Origin: Metellina segmentata
Lineage: Eukaryota > Arthropoda > Arachnida > Araneae > Tetragnathidae
Length of the DNA stretch: 64,000 bases
Reading direction: 5' to 3'
NCBI GenBank assembly: GCA_947359465.1
Contig: OX375872.1
Location: 7,448,137 to 7,512,136 of the forward strand
In this document: one piece after another, positions 11,034 to 22,410 of the stretch
Layout of the letters: the number at the start of each line of letters is the position of its first letter
How positions within the stretch are numbered: the first letter of the stretch is position 1
Notes under the pieces: model-generated
The model's database searches: none
Told to the model about the DNA's origin: nothing
The model's input: only the letters and a program-made list of their open reading frames with translations
Translations under genes and position numbers: made by a program

Positions 11034-11476
11034 GCCAAAATATAGTTATGATATTTTCGTTATCTCTATGTAACTCTTATGTAACGCAATGAGAGCTCTT
11101 ATGTAACTAATAATTCTTTATATTGAGTGTATTTTTTTATGATATATAGTCAAGAAGGTTTAATGTTTGTATATAGGTACATTTATTGTGTGTTTCAACT
11201 GTATAGTATAAGTGTTTTTTTCGGTAAAAAATTCAAATATGATAACATACGCACGATAGACGTTGGAAACGATTAATTTCAAAGACATTTTTGTTGCTTG
11301 AAAAATGTGATTGGTCGAAGATCAACAGTTGCCAATGTAGGCAATTTAAACACATCAAAAGAAGTGACTTTTTTTTAAAATTTAAGGCTGGACATCTTTC
11401 ACAATCATTCAAATGTTGTGTTACATGTAAAAAAAAAATTTCTGTGAAATTTTTCTTCGTAGAAGGGGGATATTTA
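11034..11476 (+). other. Gypsy 3' untranslated region and polypurine tract
   Basis: This is noncoding sequence between the pol stop and the 3' LTR. A short repeat of 'ctcttatgtaac' occurs near 11077 and 11096. The purine-rich 'agaaggggga' at 11461-11470, six bases before the LTR, is the probable polypurine tract priming plus-strand synthesis. Confidence 0.65.
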
Positions 11477-11929
11477 TGTTATGTTACGATTTCCGATGGC
11501 CCTCACTTCCTCCTATGTATGTGCGGAACTTGGGGATTCCCGCTGGATTGGCGAGAGTCGAGGTGAAACGAAGCTCTTGTCCTAACGAGAAGGGGGTGCT
11601 TCGACCCCTTTCTAGCTTGCCTAAGAAGGAGGAGACGACACGAGACGACGAAGGGAAGCGGACCGGACTGAGCTGTTCCTGAAAAGCAAGGGCGACCCGA
11701 ACGACATCTCCGGATGCGATACACCAGTGATGCCCAGCTCTTACGACTGATGTCCATAGGTTCCCGGCGAATCCATTCCCTCTTCATCTGACGGAAAGTC
11801 TCGGTCTCTTGTCATGATCCAGCGGTTCCCCAGGTAAAGCTGATTTTGCCTATTTAACTGGACACCAATAAAGTAGAATTTCCCAGGAACTACTAGTTGC
11901 ATTCATTTCAACTGAAAAGCAACTTAACA
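11477..11929 (+). repeat. Second complete LTR of the gypsy element
   Basis: It is 453 bp, TGTTA to TAACA, with AATAAA at 11867-11872. It differs from the 5' LTR at about two positions. A second primer-binding site and leader follow, so this LTR is shared between two tandem units. Confidence 0.92.
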
Positions 11930-12432
11930 ATGGTGCCGTGACGCCACCGAATCGGTTATTGCGGAATAGATGAGTCTTCATGGACATAACGTTTCGAACG
12001 TATTTCGATTAAAAATACTTTAATACAGGTTTAAATGCCGAATGATCAAATTAAGTGGGTGTCCAGCCGTTTGTTTTGGTGTATAGATATTACTTACGTA
12101 GATCAGTTTATGAATTAATGTGCATTCCCTTATATATATATTGATATTACTTTTCTAGATAAGGTTATTGATGTATGTGTGCATTGTTCAAAAGTATTAC
12201 ATTATATTGTTTTCATTATATATGCATGCTTGTTGCTGATGGGTATTATAAAGTGGATGAAATGTATTCTTGTATATAGTGATAGAAGGTTTATATTGTA
12301 CACAAGTGCATGCTGTTAGGCTAGTGTAAATTGTTTGTATAAAAAGAGCAAAGATATTTTTAAATAGTTATACTCGTTATGACGAGTTCTGAAAATGGCG
12401 TGACTGAGGGAGTTGTCCCCGACGCTGCGGGT
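11930..12432 (+). repeat. Second copy of the gypsy leader, internally deleted unit
   Basis: It matches 2865-3367 and breaks off within 'gacgctgcggg'. It then joins the middle of a third LTR. The junction shares only about two bases (gg), consistent with a deletion by end joining or template switching. Confidence 0.88.
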
Positions 12433-12600
12433 TCCCGGCGAATCCATTCCCTCTTCATCTGACGGAAAGTCTCGGTCTTTTGTCATGATCCAGCGATTCC
12501 CCAGGTAAAGCTGATTTTGCCTATTTAACTGGACACCAATAAAGTAGAATTTCCCAGGAACTACTAGTTGCATTCATTTCAACTGAAAAGCAACTTAACA
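12433..12600 (+). repeat. Third LTR, last 168 bp
   Basis: It corresponds to the 3' part of the LTR (compare 11762-11929), with about two differences. It ends TAACA at 12600 and is followed by the target duplication AATC. Confidence 0.9.
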
Positions 12601-12604
12601 AATC

Positions 12605-12956
12605 TGAATACCGTCAGTGTTTAAGATTGGAAGATTAGTCTACTTGCTTCATATAAAAGTATGTTTCGGAATGAATTGGTGTGGAAAACCCTGCAAGTGG
12701 TTTCAACGAAAAGCTCGTCCATCAAGATCGGATCAACTTTGCTAATGATGCGATGCCTCGTAATCAAGATCTGACCAACTTTCCTAATGGGGAGACTCTT
12801 CAAGTTACTGCTCATTTTTTTGAAGCTAACGAGATCAAGATCTGGTAATTTTTCTTGAAATGACATTTCGTCTATAAAGATCTGGTCAGTTTTGCTAATG
12901 ACGAGACAACTATCAGATGGGAACAGTTTTCACTTACTGTTTTCCAATGAAGAATT
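12605..12956. other. Unassigned sequence with a loose short repeat
   Basis: A degenerate phrase, 'aagatctggtcaactttgct' and variants, recurs about four times (near 12724, 12764, 12837 and 12877). No coding capacity was recognised. Confidence 0.4.
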
Positions 12957-13579
12957 AAAAGACTATTAAAAGAAGAACGGATATTGCGGCACTGCACTGG
13001 ATGCCGCAATAGTGAAAGCTTAAAAGGAAAGCCACCTCGAACTCTGATGAAGGCACCGTGTACAGAGAATGAGTTAAAAGGAGAACGAAACTAGCCTCTT
13101 TGAACGGATGTTGCGACACTGAACTGGATGCCGCAATAGTGAAAGCTTAAAAGGAAAGCCACCTCGAACTCTGATGAAGGCACCGTGTACAGAGAATGAG
13201 TTAAAAGAAGAACGAAACTAGCCTCTTTGAACGGATGTTGCGACACTGAACTGGATGCCGCAATAGTGAAAGCTTAAAAGGAAAGCCACCTCGAACTCTG
13301 ATGAAGGCACCGTGTACAGAGAATGAGTTAAAAGAAGAACGAAACTAGCCTCTTTGAACGGATGTTGCGACACTGAACTGGATGCCGCAATAGTGAAAGC
13401 TTAAAAGGAAAGCCACCTCGAACTCTGATGAAGGCACCGTGTACAGAGAATGAGTTAAAAGAAGAACGAAACTAGCCTCTTTGAACGGATGTTGCGACAC
13501 TGAACTGGATGCCGCAATAGTGAAAGCTTAAAAGGAAAGCCACCTCGAACTCTGATGAAGGCACCGTGTACAGAGAATA
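12957..13579. repeat. 127-bp tandem repeat, about five copies
   Basis: The phrase 'ctggatgccgcaatagtg' occurs at 12997, 13124, 13251, 13378 and 13505, an exact 127-bp period. The three central copies look nearly identical and the first is slightly diverged, as expected at an array edge. The short frames inside it are repeat artefacts. Confidence 0.92.
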
Positions 13580-13959
13580 AGGGGTGGATGGGTTCTCGTT
13601 CCAATGTTAGGAATAGGAATAAATTATAGAATCTTTCCAAGGATTCAGTTCAAAAGAAAGGACCATTTCCAAGGGACTTTGTTTTAAGGAATGAAGCCAA
13701 TGGAATCGTTCCTAAGTAGTAGTGGTTCTAAACTTTTTCAGAATCACACTTACAATTTTACAAGATTTTTGCAAACACACAGTTGTAAAATAAAACAATA
13801 TACATATTTTTTTTTATATTGCATAATAAATTTAAAAAAATCACATACATAATAGTTTACATATCAGTCAATAGCAAATAAAAATCAGTAAATGAAATTC
13901 AAAAAAAGAAAAGAAAATTGTCACAATTTTTTTAATGGAATATTTGGGCCCGGTGACAT

Positions 13960-14430
13960 TTACAAGTTTTCAATATCTGGTCTGATGTGTAAAAAAAATA
14001 GCTACTCTCATTTCTTCTATATTTGTCAGCCTTTCACGTTTCTTTGCCTTAATATTCGTTATTGTTGAATAACCAAGCTCGCATAATGTGCGATGTTGAA
14101 AATTCTAATAAAATTTTAATCACTTTTTTAGAAATAGTTTTAAATTCGGTTTGAACAGATATCCAAATTTCTTCAACTGTTATTTCAAAAAATTTCATTT
14201 TGAGAGTACGTTCTTCCTCTTGTAACGAAAACTCTTAACTTGCTGTGTTGACTGCAGAAATGGATTTCGTATCCAATCATAATTTTCGATATTCCATGCG
14301 GGAAAGTAATTCTATATTTTTTTAATAATGCTAAATGTTGTACTATAATACGAATTATTTCATCAATATTGTTCTTTTGATCCGAAGGAAACATGTCTAC
14401 TGTCCTTTTTGAACCATGCGCGTTCTCATA
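13960..14430 (-). pseudogene. hAT transposase fragment, C-terminal side (ZBED/SCAND3-like)
   Basis: Read on the minus strand, about 13985-14080 gives 'TLCELGYSTITNIKAKKR' followed by 'TNIEEMRVAIF'. This pattern is diagnostic of the C-terminal region of ZBED5/SCAND3-type hAT transposases. Upstream on the same strand (14185-14394) is 'MFPSDQKNNIDEIIRIIVQH', a further piece of the family in a different frame. Frame changes show it is dead. It continues on the far side of the Tc1 insertion. Confidence 0.75.
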
Positions 14431-14522
14431 AGGGATATTTTTTGAAAAGCTGACAGTTTGTCAGTAGATGTTAGAACATTTTCGTTTTTACCTTGCTTAC
14501 CGATATTCAGGTTATTTAAATA

Positions 14523-16014
14523 CACTCATGTCCATGAATTAAGGATAATTCAGAATCACACGGAAATCGAACTCTAAAGTAAAAATTTGACCTGCAGATT
14601 ATTGCACACATCTTCAAGAATAATATCAAAATTACAGGAAGCCAATAGATGACGCCCATAGTACGTCACAATGACGAGAGTGTAAGAGAGGTGTATATAA
14701 GGAATAGTATCAAAGAAGTAAAATTGTTCTCAAGCGTTCTGTAAGCCGCTCAGTGCCACGACCGAATAGTTATGGCACAGAGGACGCATGTCGATGATTT
14801 TTACGTGGTAAAATTATCGGCCGCCTGGAATGTGGGCGTATTCAGACGGAAGTTTCAGTGGAACTTGGAATCGCCCAAAGTGTCATCTCTAGGCTTTGGC
14901 AACGATTCCAAAATTATGGAAATGTCAGTAGATGTTACACTACATGTCTCCCCCGAGTTACAACGCCGAATGACGACCGGTATTTAGCAGTAACTGCAAA
15001 AAGAATCAGACGGAGCACAGCATCCAACCTTTCTCGTCAGCTATCTTCAGCCACTGGTACTACAGTTTGAAGGCAAAACGTTTACAGACGTTGGGGACAT
15101 GTTGGTCTATATGCTCGCAGGCCTGTCAGACGTGTTCCGCTCACGGCAACTCACTGCCGCCAGCGATTAGCCTGGAGTAGAGAACTTGCAATGTGGACAT
15201 CGCAACAGTGGGCTTGCGTGATGTTTTCCTACGAGTCCAGGTTTAGCTTGCAGTCTCATTCACGGCGGACGTTCATATGGAGAACGCCAGGTACCCACTA
15301 CCACCAAGACAACATTATTGAACGACACCGTTACGGTGGTGCAGGATTGCTCGCTTGGGGCGGAATTACACGGGGCTCCAGAACAGATCTACATGTTCAA
15401 ATCGGAACCATGAGAGGCCAAATTTATCGGGACATCATTCTGGAAGAACATGTACGTTTGTTTAGGGGTACCATGGGCGCAGAATTTGTGTTTATGGATG
15501 ACAACGCCCGTCCTCATCGTGAAAACATTGTAAACGAATGCCTTGAGTCTGAGGATATCACCCGTATGGAATGGCCAGCATTCTCAACTGACTTGAATCC
15601 GTTAGAGCATGTGTGGGACATGCTTGACCGACGAGTTGCAGTCCGTCAACCACCTCCTACATGTGTACCGGAACTTGGGAGAGCATTGCTTGCTGAGTGG
15701 AGTGATCTTCCTCAAGATCAGCTCGATAATTTGATCCTTAGCATGCCTAGGCGTTGTACGGACTGTACTTCATCGTCTGGGAGACATACAATGTATTAAC
15801 CATCATACCAACCATGTTATGTTAAGTTTTTGTAAGGTCGATATTTTTTGTAATTGCTCCACTGAGCAAAAATCGTAGTTTTGATGAATGGTATCATACA
15901 TACACCATCTTTTTTGTGCTTAATATTTTGTTTAATAAATAAGCTTTATGAATAAGTCACGTTTGTTTTGTTCCTTTATTTGCTGGCATTATCCTTTATT
16001 TATGGACATGAGTG
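14523..16014 (+). mobile_element. Tc1 element, 1492 bp, with TA target duplication
   Basis: The termini are inverted copies of about 27 bp (14523-14549 and 15988-16014; outer bases CACTCATGTCCAT), with one or two mismatches. Both are flanked by TA (14521-14522 and 16015-16016). One transposase pseudogene lies inside. Removing the element rejoins the hAT coding sequence at 14520/16017. Confidence 0.92.
14772..15799 (+). pseudogene. Tc1 transposase, frameshifted and stopped
   Basis: The frame starts at the ATG at 14772 and shifts near 14858, where the main frame continues with a DNA-binding helix-turn-helix region ('GIAQSVISRLWQRFQNYGNV'). There is an in-frame TGA at 15068-15070, and the rest runs to 15799. 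The catalytic domain shows a D in 'VFMDDNARPH' (near 15497) and an E in 'DLNPLEHVWD' (near 15605), as in a DD34E Tc1 transposase. The first catalytic D lies in 'MFSYESRFS' (about 15220), where the usual D is replaced by Y. The protein would therefore be inactive even without the frame defects. Confidence 0.88.
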
Positions 16015-16016
16015 TA

Positions 16017-16180
16017 ATTGAAGATATCAGCTAAATATGCCATTTCAATACACCGAATATCGTTTGTAAGAAAAGTTTTAAAAATATCGTTCCCTTCGTT
16101 TTGATAAACGTTGACAATTCATCCTGAAGTTCCAAAATTCGGTTCAGCACTTTACCTTGCGATAACCACCTTATCTCAGT
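16017..16180 (-). pseudogene. hAT transposase fragment, central part
   Basis: On the minus strand, about 16100-16180 reads 'TEIRWLSQGKVLNRILELQ' and about 16017-16050 reads 'CIEMAYLADIFN' in a second frame. Both are conserved blocks of ZBED/SCAND3-type hAT transposases, in the right order to continue into 13960-14430 once the Tc1 element is removed. Confidence 0.75.
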
Positions 16181-16558
16181 ATATCAAAGTAAAGTAAATA
16201 AGCAACTTTGTAGGCGATTTGATACAATTGGGTCGGGTGGTATGTAGTCTCCGCTACGTTACAATTTATGGCGATTATAGCCAAATGTGGTAACCTTCCA
16301 GTTATTGCGAGCTTGCGCGCTTTCATCCAGTTTTAACCCTTTGTTTTTCTGCCAATTTTTTTCCTTATTTTTTCTTACATTAGTTGTGTATGTGGTTGCT
16401 CCGTCCGTTGCTCTGGTATTCCTTTGTGGATACTTTCAAGTAAGTTGCACTTTTATTTTGCTCTGATAGGTTTTACCCCTCGCGAATTTTGCGTTTGCAA
16501 TAGTAAAATATAAGATAGAAAAATAAGGTTAATTTATAAAAAACGAAAAAAATTTTTA
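16181..16558. other. Unassigned AT-rich sequence
   Basis: No family was recognised. It may contain the missing end of the hAT element or the outer part of the inverted-repeat arm that follows. Confidence 0.35.
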
Positions 16559-16755
16559 CTAATACAATGGAACAAATTTTAATTGCAAATCTTCTTTCAA
16601 AAGTATTTGCTCTAAACATGTACGCTTTTTGCGTTCTTTCATCAATTAAGTCCCGGTTCAACTCCTTAAATTATAAAAATTGTCGGAAAAATGTAAAAGA
16701 TACAGAAAAAAAACCGCCGGTTTACAAAACGTCCGGATTTTGGACAACTCCGAAA
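16559..16755 (-). repeat. Left arm of the inverted repeat bracketing the satellite
   Basis: The reverse complement aligns with 39868-40070. Shared stretches include 'aaaatttgtt.cattgtatt', 'acatgtt...agcaaatact', 'gaaagaacgcaaaa', the 'ttttccgaca' block and 'ccgccggt'. Both arms have partly similar conceptual peptides in the same sense ('YMFRANT' and 'DMFKVNT'), so they may derive from a transposase or other coding sequence. A local hairpin (16714-16730 with 16755-16771) lies at the inner end. Confidence 0.6.
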
Positions 16756-19289
16756 GTTTTGTAAACCGCCGGATTTTTTTTTGGAACAATTCCGAATTTC
16801 AGACTCTTTACTGTGTAACTAATCGTATTAGTTATTTTTTTATTTTTGCAAAAATGTTTGCTGATAACATACATTTTGAACCAGTAAGGATATATTTCAG
16901 TAGTTTATACTAAAAACACTGGATGGTCTTTGTGCAGGAAATTCTCAAAATGTACAACGCGGAGGAACCAAAAAGTGATTATACGCATGGAAGTCAATGG
17001 TGATTGTGTCTCGCTGGCAGGCGGGGTCTTGCATTATACGCTGTAACGTATCTACAAAAAATTTCCTCCCGGTAGAGTGGTTTATGCGCATGGAAGCCAA
17101 CGGTGATTGTGTCTCGTTGACAGGCACGCGTGTTATACACTGTGACTTATCTACAAAAAAATTCCTCCCGGTACAGTGGTTTATACGCATAGTAGCCAAC
17201 GGTGAAAGGCTCTCATCAGCCCAAGAGGGACGGCGATCGCGTGTTATACGCTGTGACTTATCTACAAAAATAATTCCTACCGATACAGTGGTTTATACGC
17301 ATAGTAGCCAACGGTGAAAGGCTCTCATCAGCCCAAGAGGGACGGCGATCGCGTGTTACACGCTGTGACTTATCTACAAAAATAATTCCTTCCGGTACAG
17401 TGGTTTATACGCATAGTAGCCAACGGTGAAAGGATCTCATAGGCCCAAGAGGGGCGGCGAGGTAGCCGGCAGGCGGATATCGCGTGTTATACGCTGTGAC
17501 TTATCTACAAAAAAAAATTCCATCCGATACAGTAGTTTATACGCATAGTAGCCAACGGTGAAAGGCTCTCATCGGCCCAAGAGGGACGGTGATCGCGTGT
17601 TATATTCTGTGACTTATCTACAAAAATAATTCCTTCCGGTACAGTCGTTTATACGAACAGTAGCCAACGGTGAAAGGCTCTCATCAGCCCAATAGGGACG
17701 GCGATCGCGTGTTATACGCTGTGACTTATCTACAAAAACAATTCCTTCCGGTACAGTGGTTTATATGCATAGTAGCCAACGGTGAAAGGATCTCATCGGC
17801 CCAAGAGGGGCGGCGAGGTAGCCGGCAGGCGGATATCGCGTGTTATACGCTGTGACTTATCTACAAAAAAAAATTCCATCCGATACAGTAGTTTATACGC
17901 ATAGTAGCCAACGGTGAAAGGCTCTCATCGGCCCAAGAGGGACGGTGATCGCGTGTTATATTCTGTGACTTATCTACAAAAATAATTCCTTCCGGTACAG
18001 TCGTTTATACGAACAGTAGCCAACGGTTAAAGGCTCTCATCGGCCCAAGCGGGACGGCGTTGGCGTGTTATACCCTGTGACTTATCTACAAAAATAATTC
18101 CTTCCGGTACAGTGGTTTATACGCATAGTAGCCAACGGTGAAAGGCTCTCATCTGCCCAAGAGGGACGGCGATCTTGTGTTATACGCTGTGACTTATCTT
18201 CAAAAATAATTCCTTCCGGTACAGTGGTTTATACGCAGAGTAGCCAACGGTGAAAGGCTCTCATCGGCCCAAGAGGGACGGTGATCGCGTGTTATATTCT
18301 GTGACTTATCTACAAAAATAATTCCTTCCGGTACAGTCGTTTATACGAACAGTAGCCAACGGTTAAAGGCTCTCATCGGCCCAAGAGGGACGGCGTTGGC
18401 GTGTTATACCCTGTGACTTATCTACAAAAATAATTCCTTCCGGTACAGTGGTTTATACGCATAGTAGCCAACGGTGAAAGGCTCTCATCTGCCCAAGAGG
18501 GACGGCGATCTTGTGTTATACGCTGTGACTTATCTTCAAAAATAATTCCTTCCGGTACAGTGGTTTATACGCAGAGTAGCCAACGGTGAAAGGCTCTCAT
18601 CGGCCCAAGAGGGACGGCGTTGGCGTGTTATACCCTGTGACTTATCTACAAAAATAATTCCTTCCGGTACAGTGGTTTATACGCATAGTAGCCAACGGTG
18701 AAAGGCTCTCATCAGCCCAAGAGGGACGGCGATCTTGTGTTATACGCTGTGACTTATCTTCAAAAATAATTCCTTCCGGTACAGTGGTTTATACGCAGAG
18801 TAGCCAACGGTGAAAGGCTCTCATCGGCCCAAGAAGGGCGGCAAGGTAGCGGCCAGGCGGTGATCGCGTGTTATACGCTGTGAAATCTACAAAAAAAATT
18901 CCTTCCGGTACAGTAGTTTATACGCATAGTAGCCAACGGTGGAAGGCTCTCATCGGCCCAAGAGGGACGGCGATCGCGTGTTTTACGCTATGACTTATCT
19001 ACAAAAAATTTCCTTCCGGTGCAGTGGTTCATACGCATAGTAGCCAACGGAGAAAGGCTCTCATCGGCCCAAGAGGGACGGCGATCGCGTGTTTTACGCT
19101 GTGACTTATCTACAAAAAAATTCCTTTCGGTACAGTGGTTCATACGCATAGTAGGCAACGGTGAAAGGCTCTCATCGGCCAAGGTGGTTCGGCGAGGTAG
19201 CCGGCAGGCGGGGATCGCGTGTTATACGCTGTGAAATCTACAAAAAACATTCCTTCCGGTACAGTAGTTTATACGCATAGTAGCCAACG

Positions 19290-22200
19290 GTGAAAGGTTC
19301 TCATCGGCCCAAGAGGGACGGCGATCGCGTGTTTTACGCTGTGACTTATCTACTACAAAAATTCCTTCCGGTACAGTGGTTCATACGCATAGTAGCCAAC
19401 GATGAAAGACTCTCATCGGCCCAAGTGGTTCGACGAGGTAGCAGGCAGGCGGGGATCGCATGTTATACGCTGTGACTTATCTACAAAAAAAATTCCTTCC
19501 GGTACAGTGGTTTATACGCATAGTAGCCAACTTCGAAAAACTCTCATCGGTCAAAGAGGGACGGCGATCGCGTGTTTTACGCTGTGACTTATCTACTAAA
19601 AAAATTCATTCCGGTACAGTGGTTTATACGCATAGTAGCCAACGGTGAAAGGCTCTCATCGGCCGAAGAGGGACGGCGATCGCGTGTTTTACGCTGTGAC
19701 TTATCTACAAAAAATTTCCTTCCGGTGCAGTGGTTCATACGCATAGTAGCCAACGGTGAATGGCTCTCATCGGCCCAAGAAGGGCGGCAAGGTAGCCGGC
19801 AGGTGGGGATCGCGTGTTATACGCTGTGAAATCTACAAAAAACATTCCTTCCGGTACAGTAGTTTATACGCATAGTAGCCAACGGTGAAAGGCTCTCATC
19901 GGCCCAAGAGGGACGGCGATCGCGTGTTTTACGCTGTGACTTATCTACAAAAAATTTCCTTCCGGTGCAGTGGTTCATACGCATAGTAGCCAACGGTGAA
20001 AGGCTCTCATCGGCCCAAGAGGGACGGCGATCGCGTGTTTTACGCTGTGACTTATCTACAAAAAATTTCCTTCCGGTGCAGTGGTTCATACGCATAGTAG
20101 CCAACGATGAATGGCTCTCATCGGCCCAAGAAGGGCGGCAAGGTAGCCGGCAGGCGGGGATCGCATGTTATACGCTGTGACTTATCTACAAAAAAATTTC
20201 CTTCCGGTACAGTGGTTTATACGCATAGCAGCCAACGGTGAAGGGCTCTCATCGGTCAAAGAGGGACGGCTATCGCGTGTTTTATGCTGTGACTTATCTA
20301 CTAAAAAAATATCTTCCGGTACAGTGGTTCATACGCATAGTAGGCAACGGTGAAAGACTCTCATCGGCCCAAGTGGTTCGGCGAGGTAGCCGGCAGGCGG
20401 GGATCGCATGTTATACGCTGTGACTTATCTACAAAAAAATTCCTTCCGGTACAGTGGTTTATACCTATAGTAGCCAACTTCGAAAGGCTCTCATCGGCCC
20501 AAGATGGGCGGCAAGGTAGCCGGCAGGCGGGGATCGCGTGTTATACGCTGTGAAATCTACAAAAAACATTCCTTCCGGTACAGTAGTTTATACGCATAGT
20601 AGCTAACGGTGAAAGGCTCTCATCGGCCCAAGAGGGACGGTGATCTTGTGTTTTGCGCTGTGACTTATCTACAAAAAAAATTCCTTCCGGTACAGTGGTT
20701 CATACGCATAGTAGCCAACGGTGAAAAGCTCTCATCGGCCCAAGAAAGGTGGCAATGTAGCCGGCAGGCGGGGATCGCGTGTTATACGCTGTGAAATCTA
20801 CAAAAAAAATTCGTTCCGGTACAGAGGTTTATACGCATAGTAGCCAACGGTGAAAGGCTCTCATCGGCCCAAGAGGGACGGCGATCGCGTGTTTTACGCT
20901 GTGACTTATCTACTACAAAAATTCCTTCCGGTACAGTGGTTCATACGCATAGTAGCCAACGATGAAAGACTCTCATCGGCCCAAGTGGTTCGACGAGGTA
21001 GCAGGCAGGCGGGGATCGCATGTTATACGCTGTGACTTATCTACAAAAAAAATTCCTTCCGGTACAGTGGTTTATACGCATAGTAGCCAACTTCGAAAAA
21101 CTCTCATCGGTCAAAGAGGGACGGCGATCGCGTGTTTTACGCTGTGACTTATCTACTAAAAAAATTCATTCCGGTACAGTGGTTTATACGCATAGTAGCC
21201 AACGGTGAAAGGCTCTCATCGGCCGAAGAGGGACGGCGATCGCGTGTTTTACGCTGTGACTTATCTACAAAAAATTTCCTTCCGGTGCAGTGGTTCATAC
21301 GCATAGTAGCCAACGGTGAATGGCTCTCATCGGCCCAAGAAGGGCGGCAAGGTAGCCGGCAGGTGGGGATCGCGTGTTATACGCTGTGAAATCTACAAAA
21401 AACATTCCTTCCGGTACAGTAGTTTATACGCATAGTAGCCAACGGTGAAAGGCTCTCATCGGCCCAAGAGGGACGGCGATCGCGTGTTTTACGCTGTGAC
21501 TTATCTACAAAAAATTTCCTTCCGGTGCAGTGGTTCATACGCATAGTAGCCAACGGTGAAAGGCTCTCATCGGCCCAAGAGGGACGGCGATCGCGTGTTT
21601 TACGCTGTGACTTATCTACAAAAAATTTCCTTCCGGTGCAGTGGTTCATACGCATAGTAGCCAACGATGAATGGCTCTCATCGGCCCAAGAAGGGCGGCA
21701 AGGTAGCCGGCAGGCGGGGATCGCATGTTATACGCTGTGACTTATCTACAAAAAAATTTCCTTCCGGTACAGTGGTTTATACGCATAGCAGCCAACGGTG
21801 AAGGGCTCTCATCGGTCAAAGAGGGACGGCTATCGCGTGTTTTATGCTGTGACTTATCTACTAAAAAAATATCTTCCGGTACAGTGGTTCATACGCATAG
21901 TAGGCAACGGTGAAAGACTCTCATCGGCCCAAGTGGTTCGGCGAGGTAGCCGGCAGGCGGGGATCGCATGTTATACGCTGTGACTTATCTACAAAAAAAA
22001 TTCCTTCCGGTACAGTGGTTTATACCTATAGTAGCCAACTTCGAAAGGCTCTCATCGGCCCAAGATGGGCGGCAAGGTAGCCGGCAGGCGGGGATCGCGT
22101 GTTATACGCTGTGAAATCTACAAAAAACATTCCTTTCGGTACAGTAGTTTATACGCATAGTAGCTAACGGTGAAAGGCTCTCATCGGCCCAAGAGGGACG

Positions 22201-22410
22201 GTGATCTTGTGTTTTGCGCTGTGACTTATCTACAAAAAAAATTCCTTCCGGTACAGTGGTTCATACGCATAGTAGCCAACGGTGAAAAGCTCTCATCGGC
22301 CCAAGAAAGGTGGCAATGTAGCCGGCAGGCGGGGATCGCGTGTTATACGCTGTGAAATCTACAAAAAAAATTCGTTCCGGTACAGAGGTTTATACGCATA
22401 GTAGCCAACG
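19290..22410. repeat. Two tandem copies of a 1560-bp satellite segment
   Basis: Landmarks at 19290, 19402, 19460, 19572, 19817, 19965, 20165 and 20238 recur at 20850, 20962, 21020, 21132, 21377, 21525, 21725 and 21798, a constant offset of 1560. From 20609/22170 the offset is 1561. A further related block recurs 1799 bp downstream of the second copy (21377 with 23176, through 22411 with 24210). The copies are nearly identical, so the duplication is recent. Confidence 0.88.

Larger units (their letters stand above)
2412..12600 (+). mobile_element. Ty3/gypsy LTR retrotransposon, tandem LTR form
   Basis: Order: LTR (2412-2864), internal region with gag and pol, LTR (11477-11929), a second copy of the leader only (11930-12432), then the last 168 bp of a third LTR (12433-12600). 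The outermost bases are flanked by the same 4 bp, AATC (2408-2411 and 12601-12604), so the whole compound occupies one target site. The two complete LTRs differ at about 2 of 453 positions by eye, which implies recent insertion. The element is probably not autonomous: gag is split by a 2.8 kb insertion, pol carries one in-frame stop, and the gag-pol junction is rearranged. Confidence 0.9.
13720..16180 (-). mobile_element. Decayed hAT transposon, split by a Tc1 insertion
   Basis: A 'tagtggttctaaactttttc' end near 13720 resembles hAT termini of the CAGTGGTTCT type. Two minus-strand coding pieces lie on either side of the Tc1 element at 14523-16014. The other terminus was not found and the N-terminal half of the transposase is missing. 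Confidence 0.65.
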
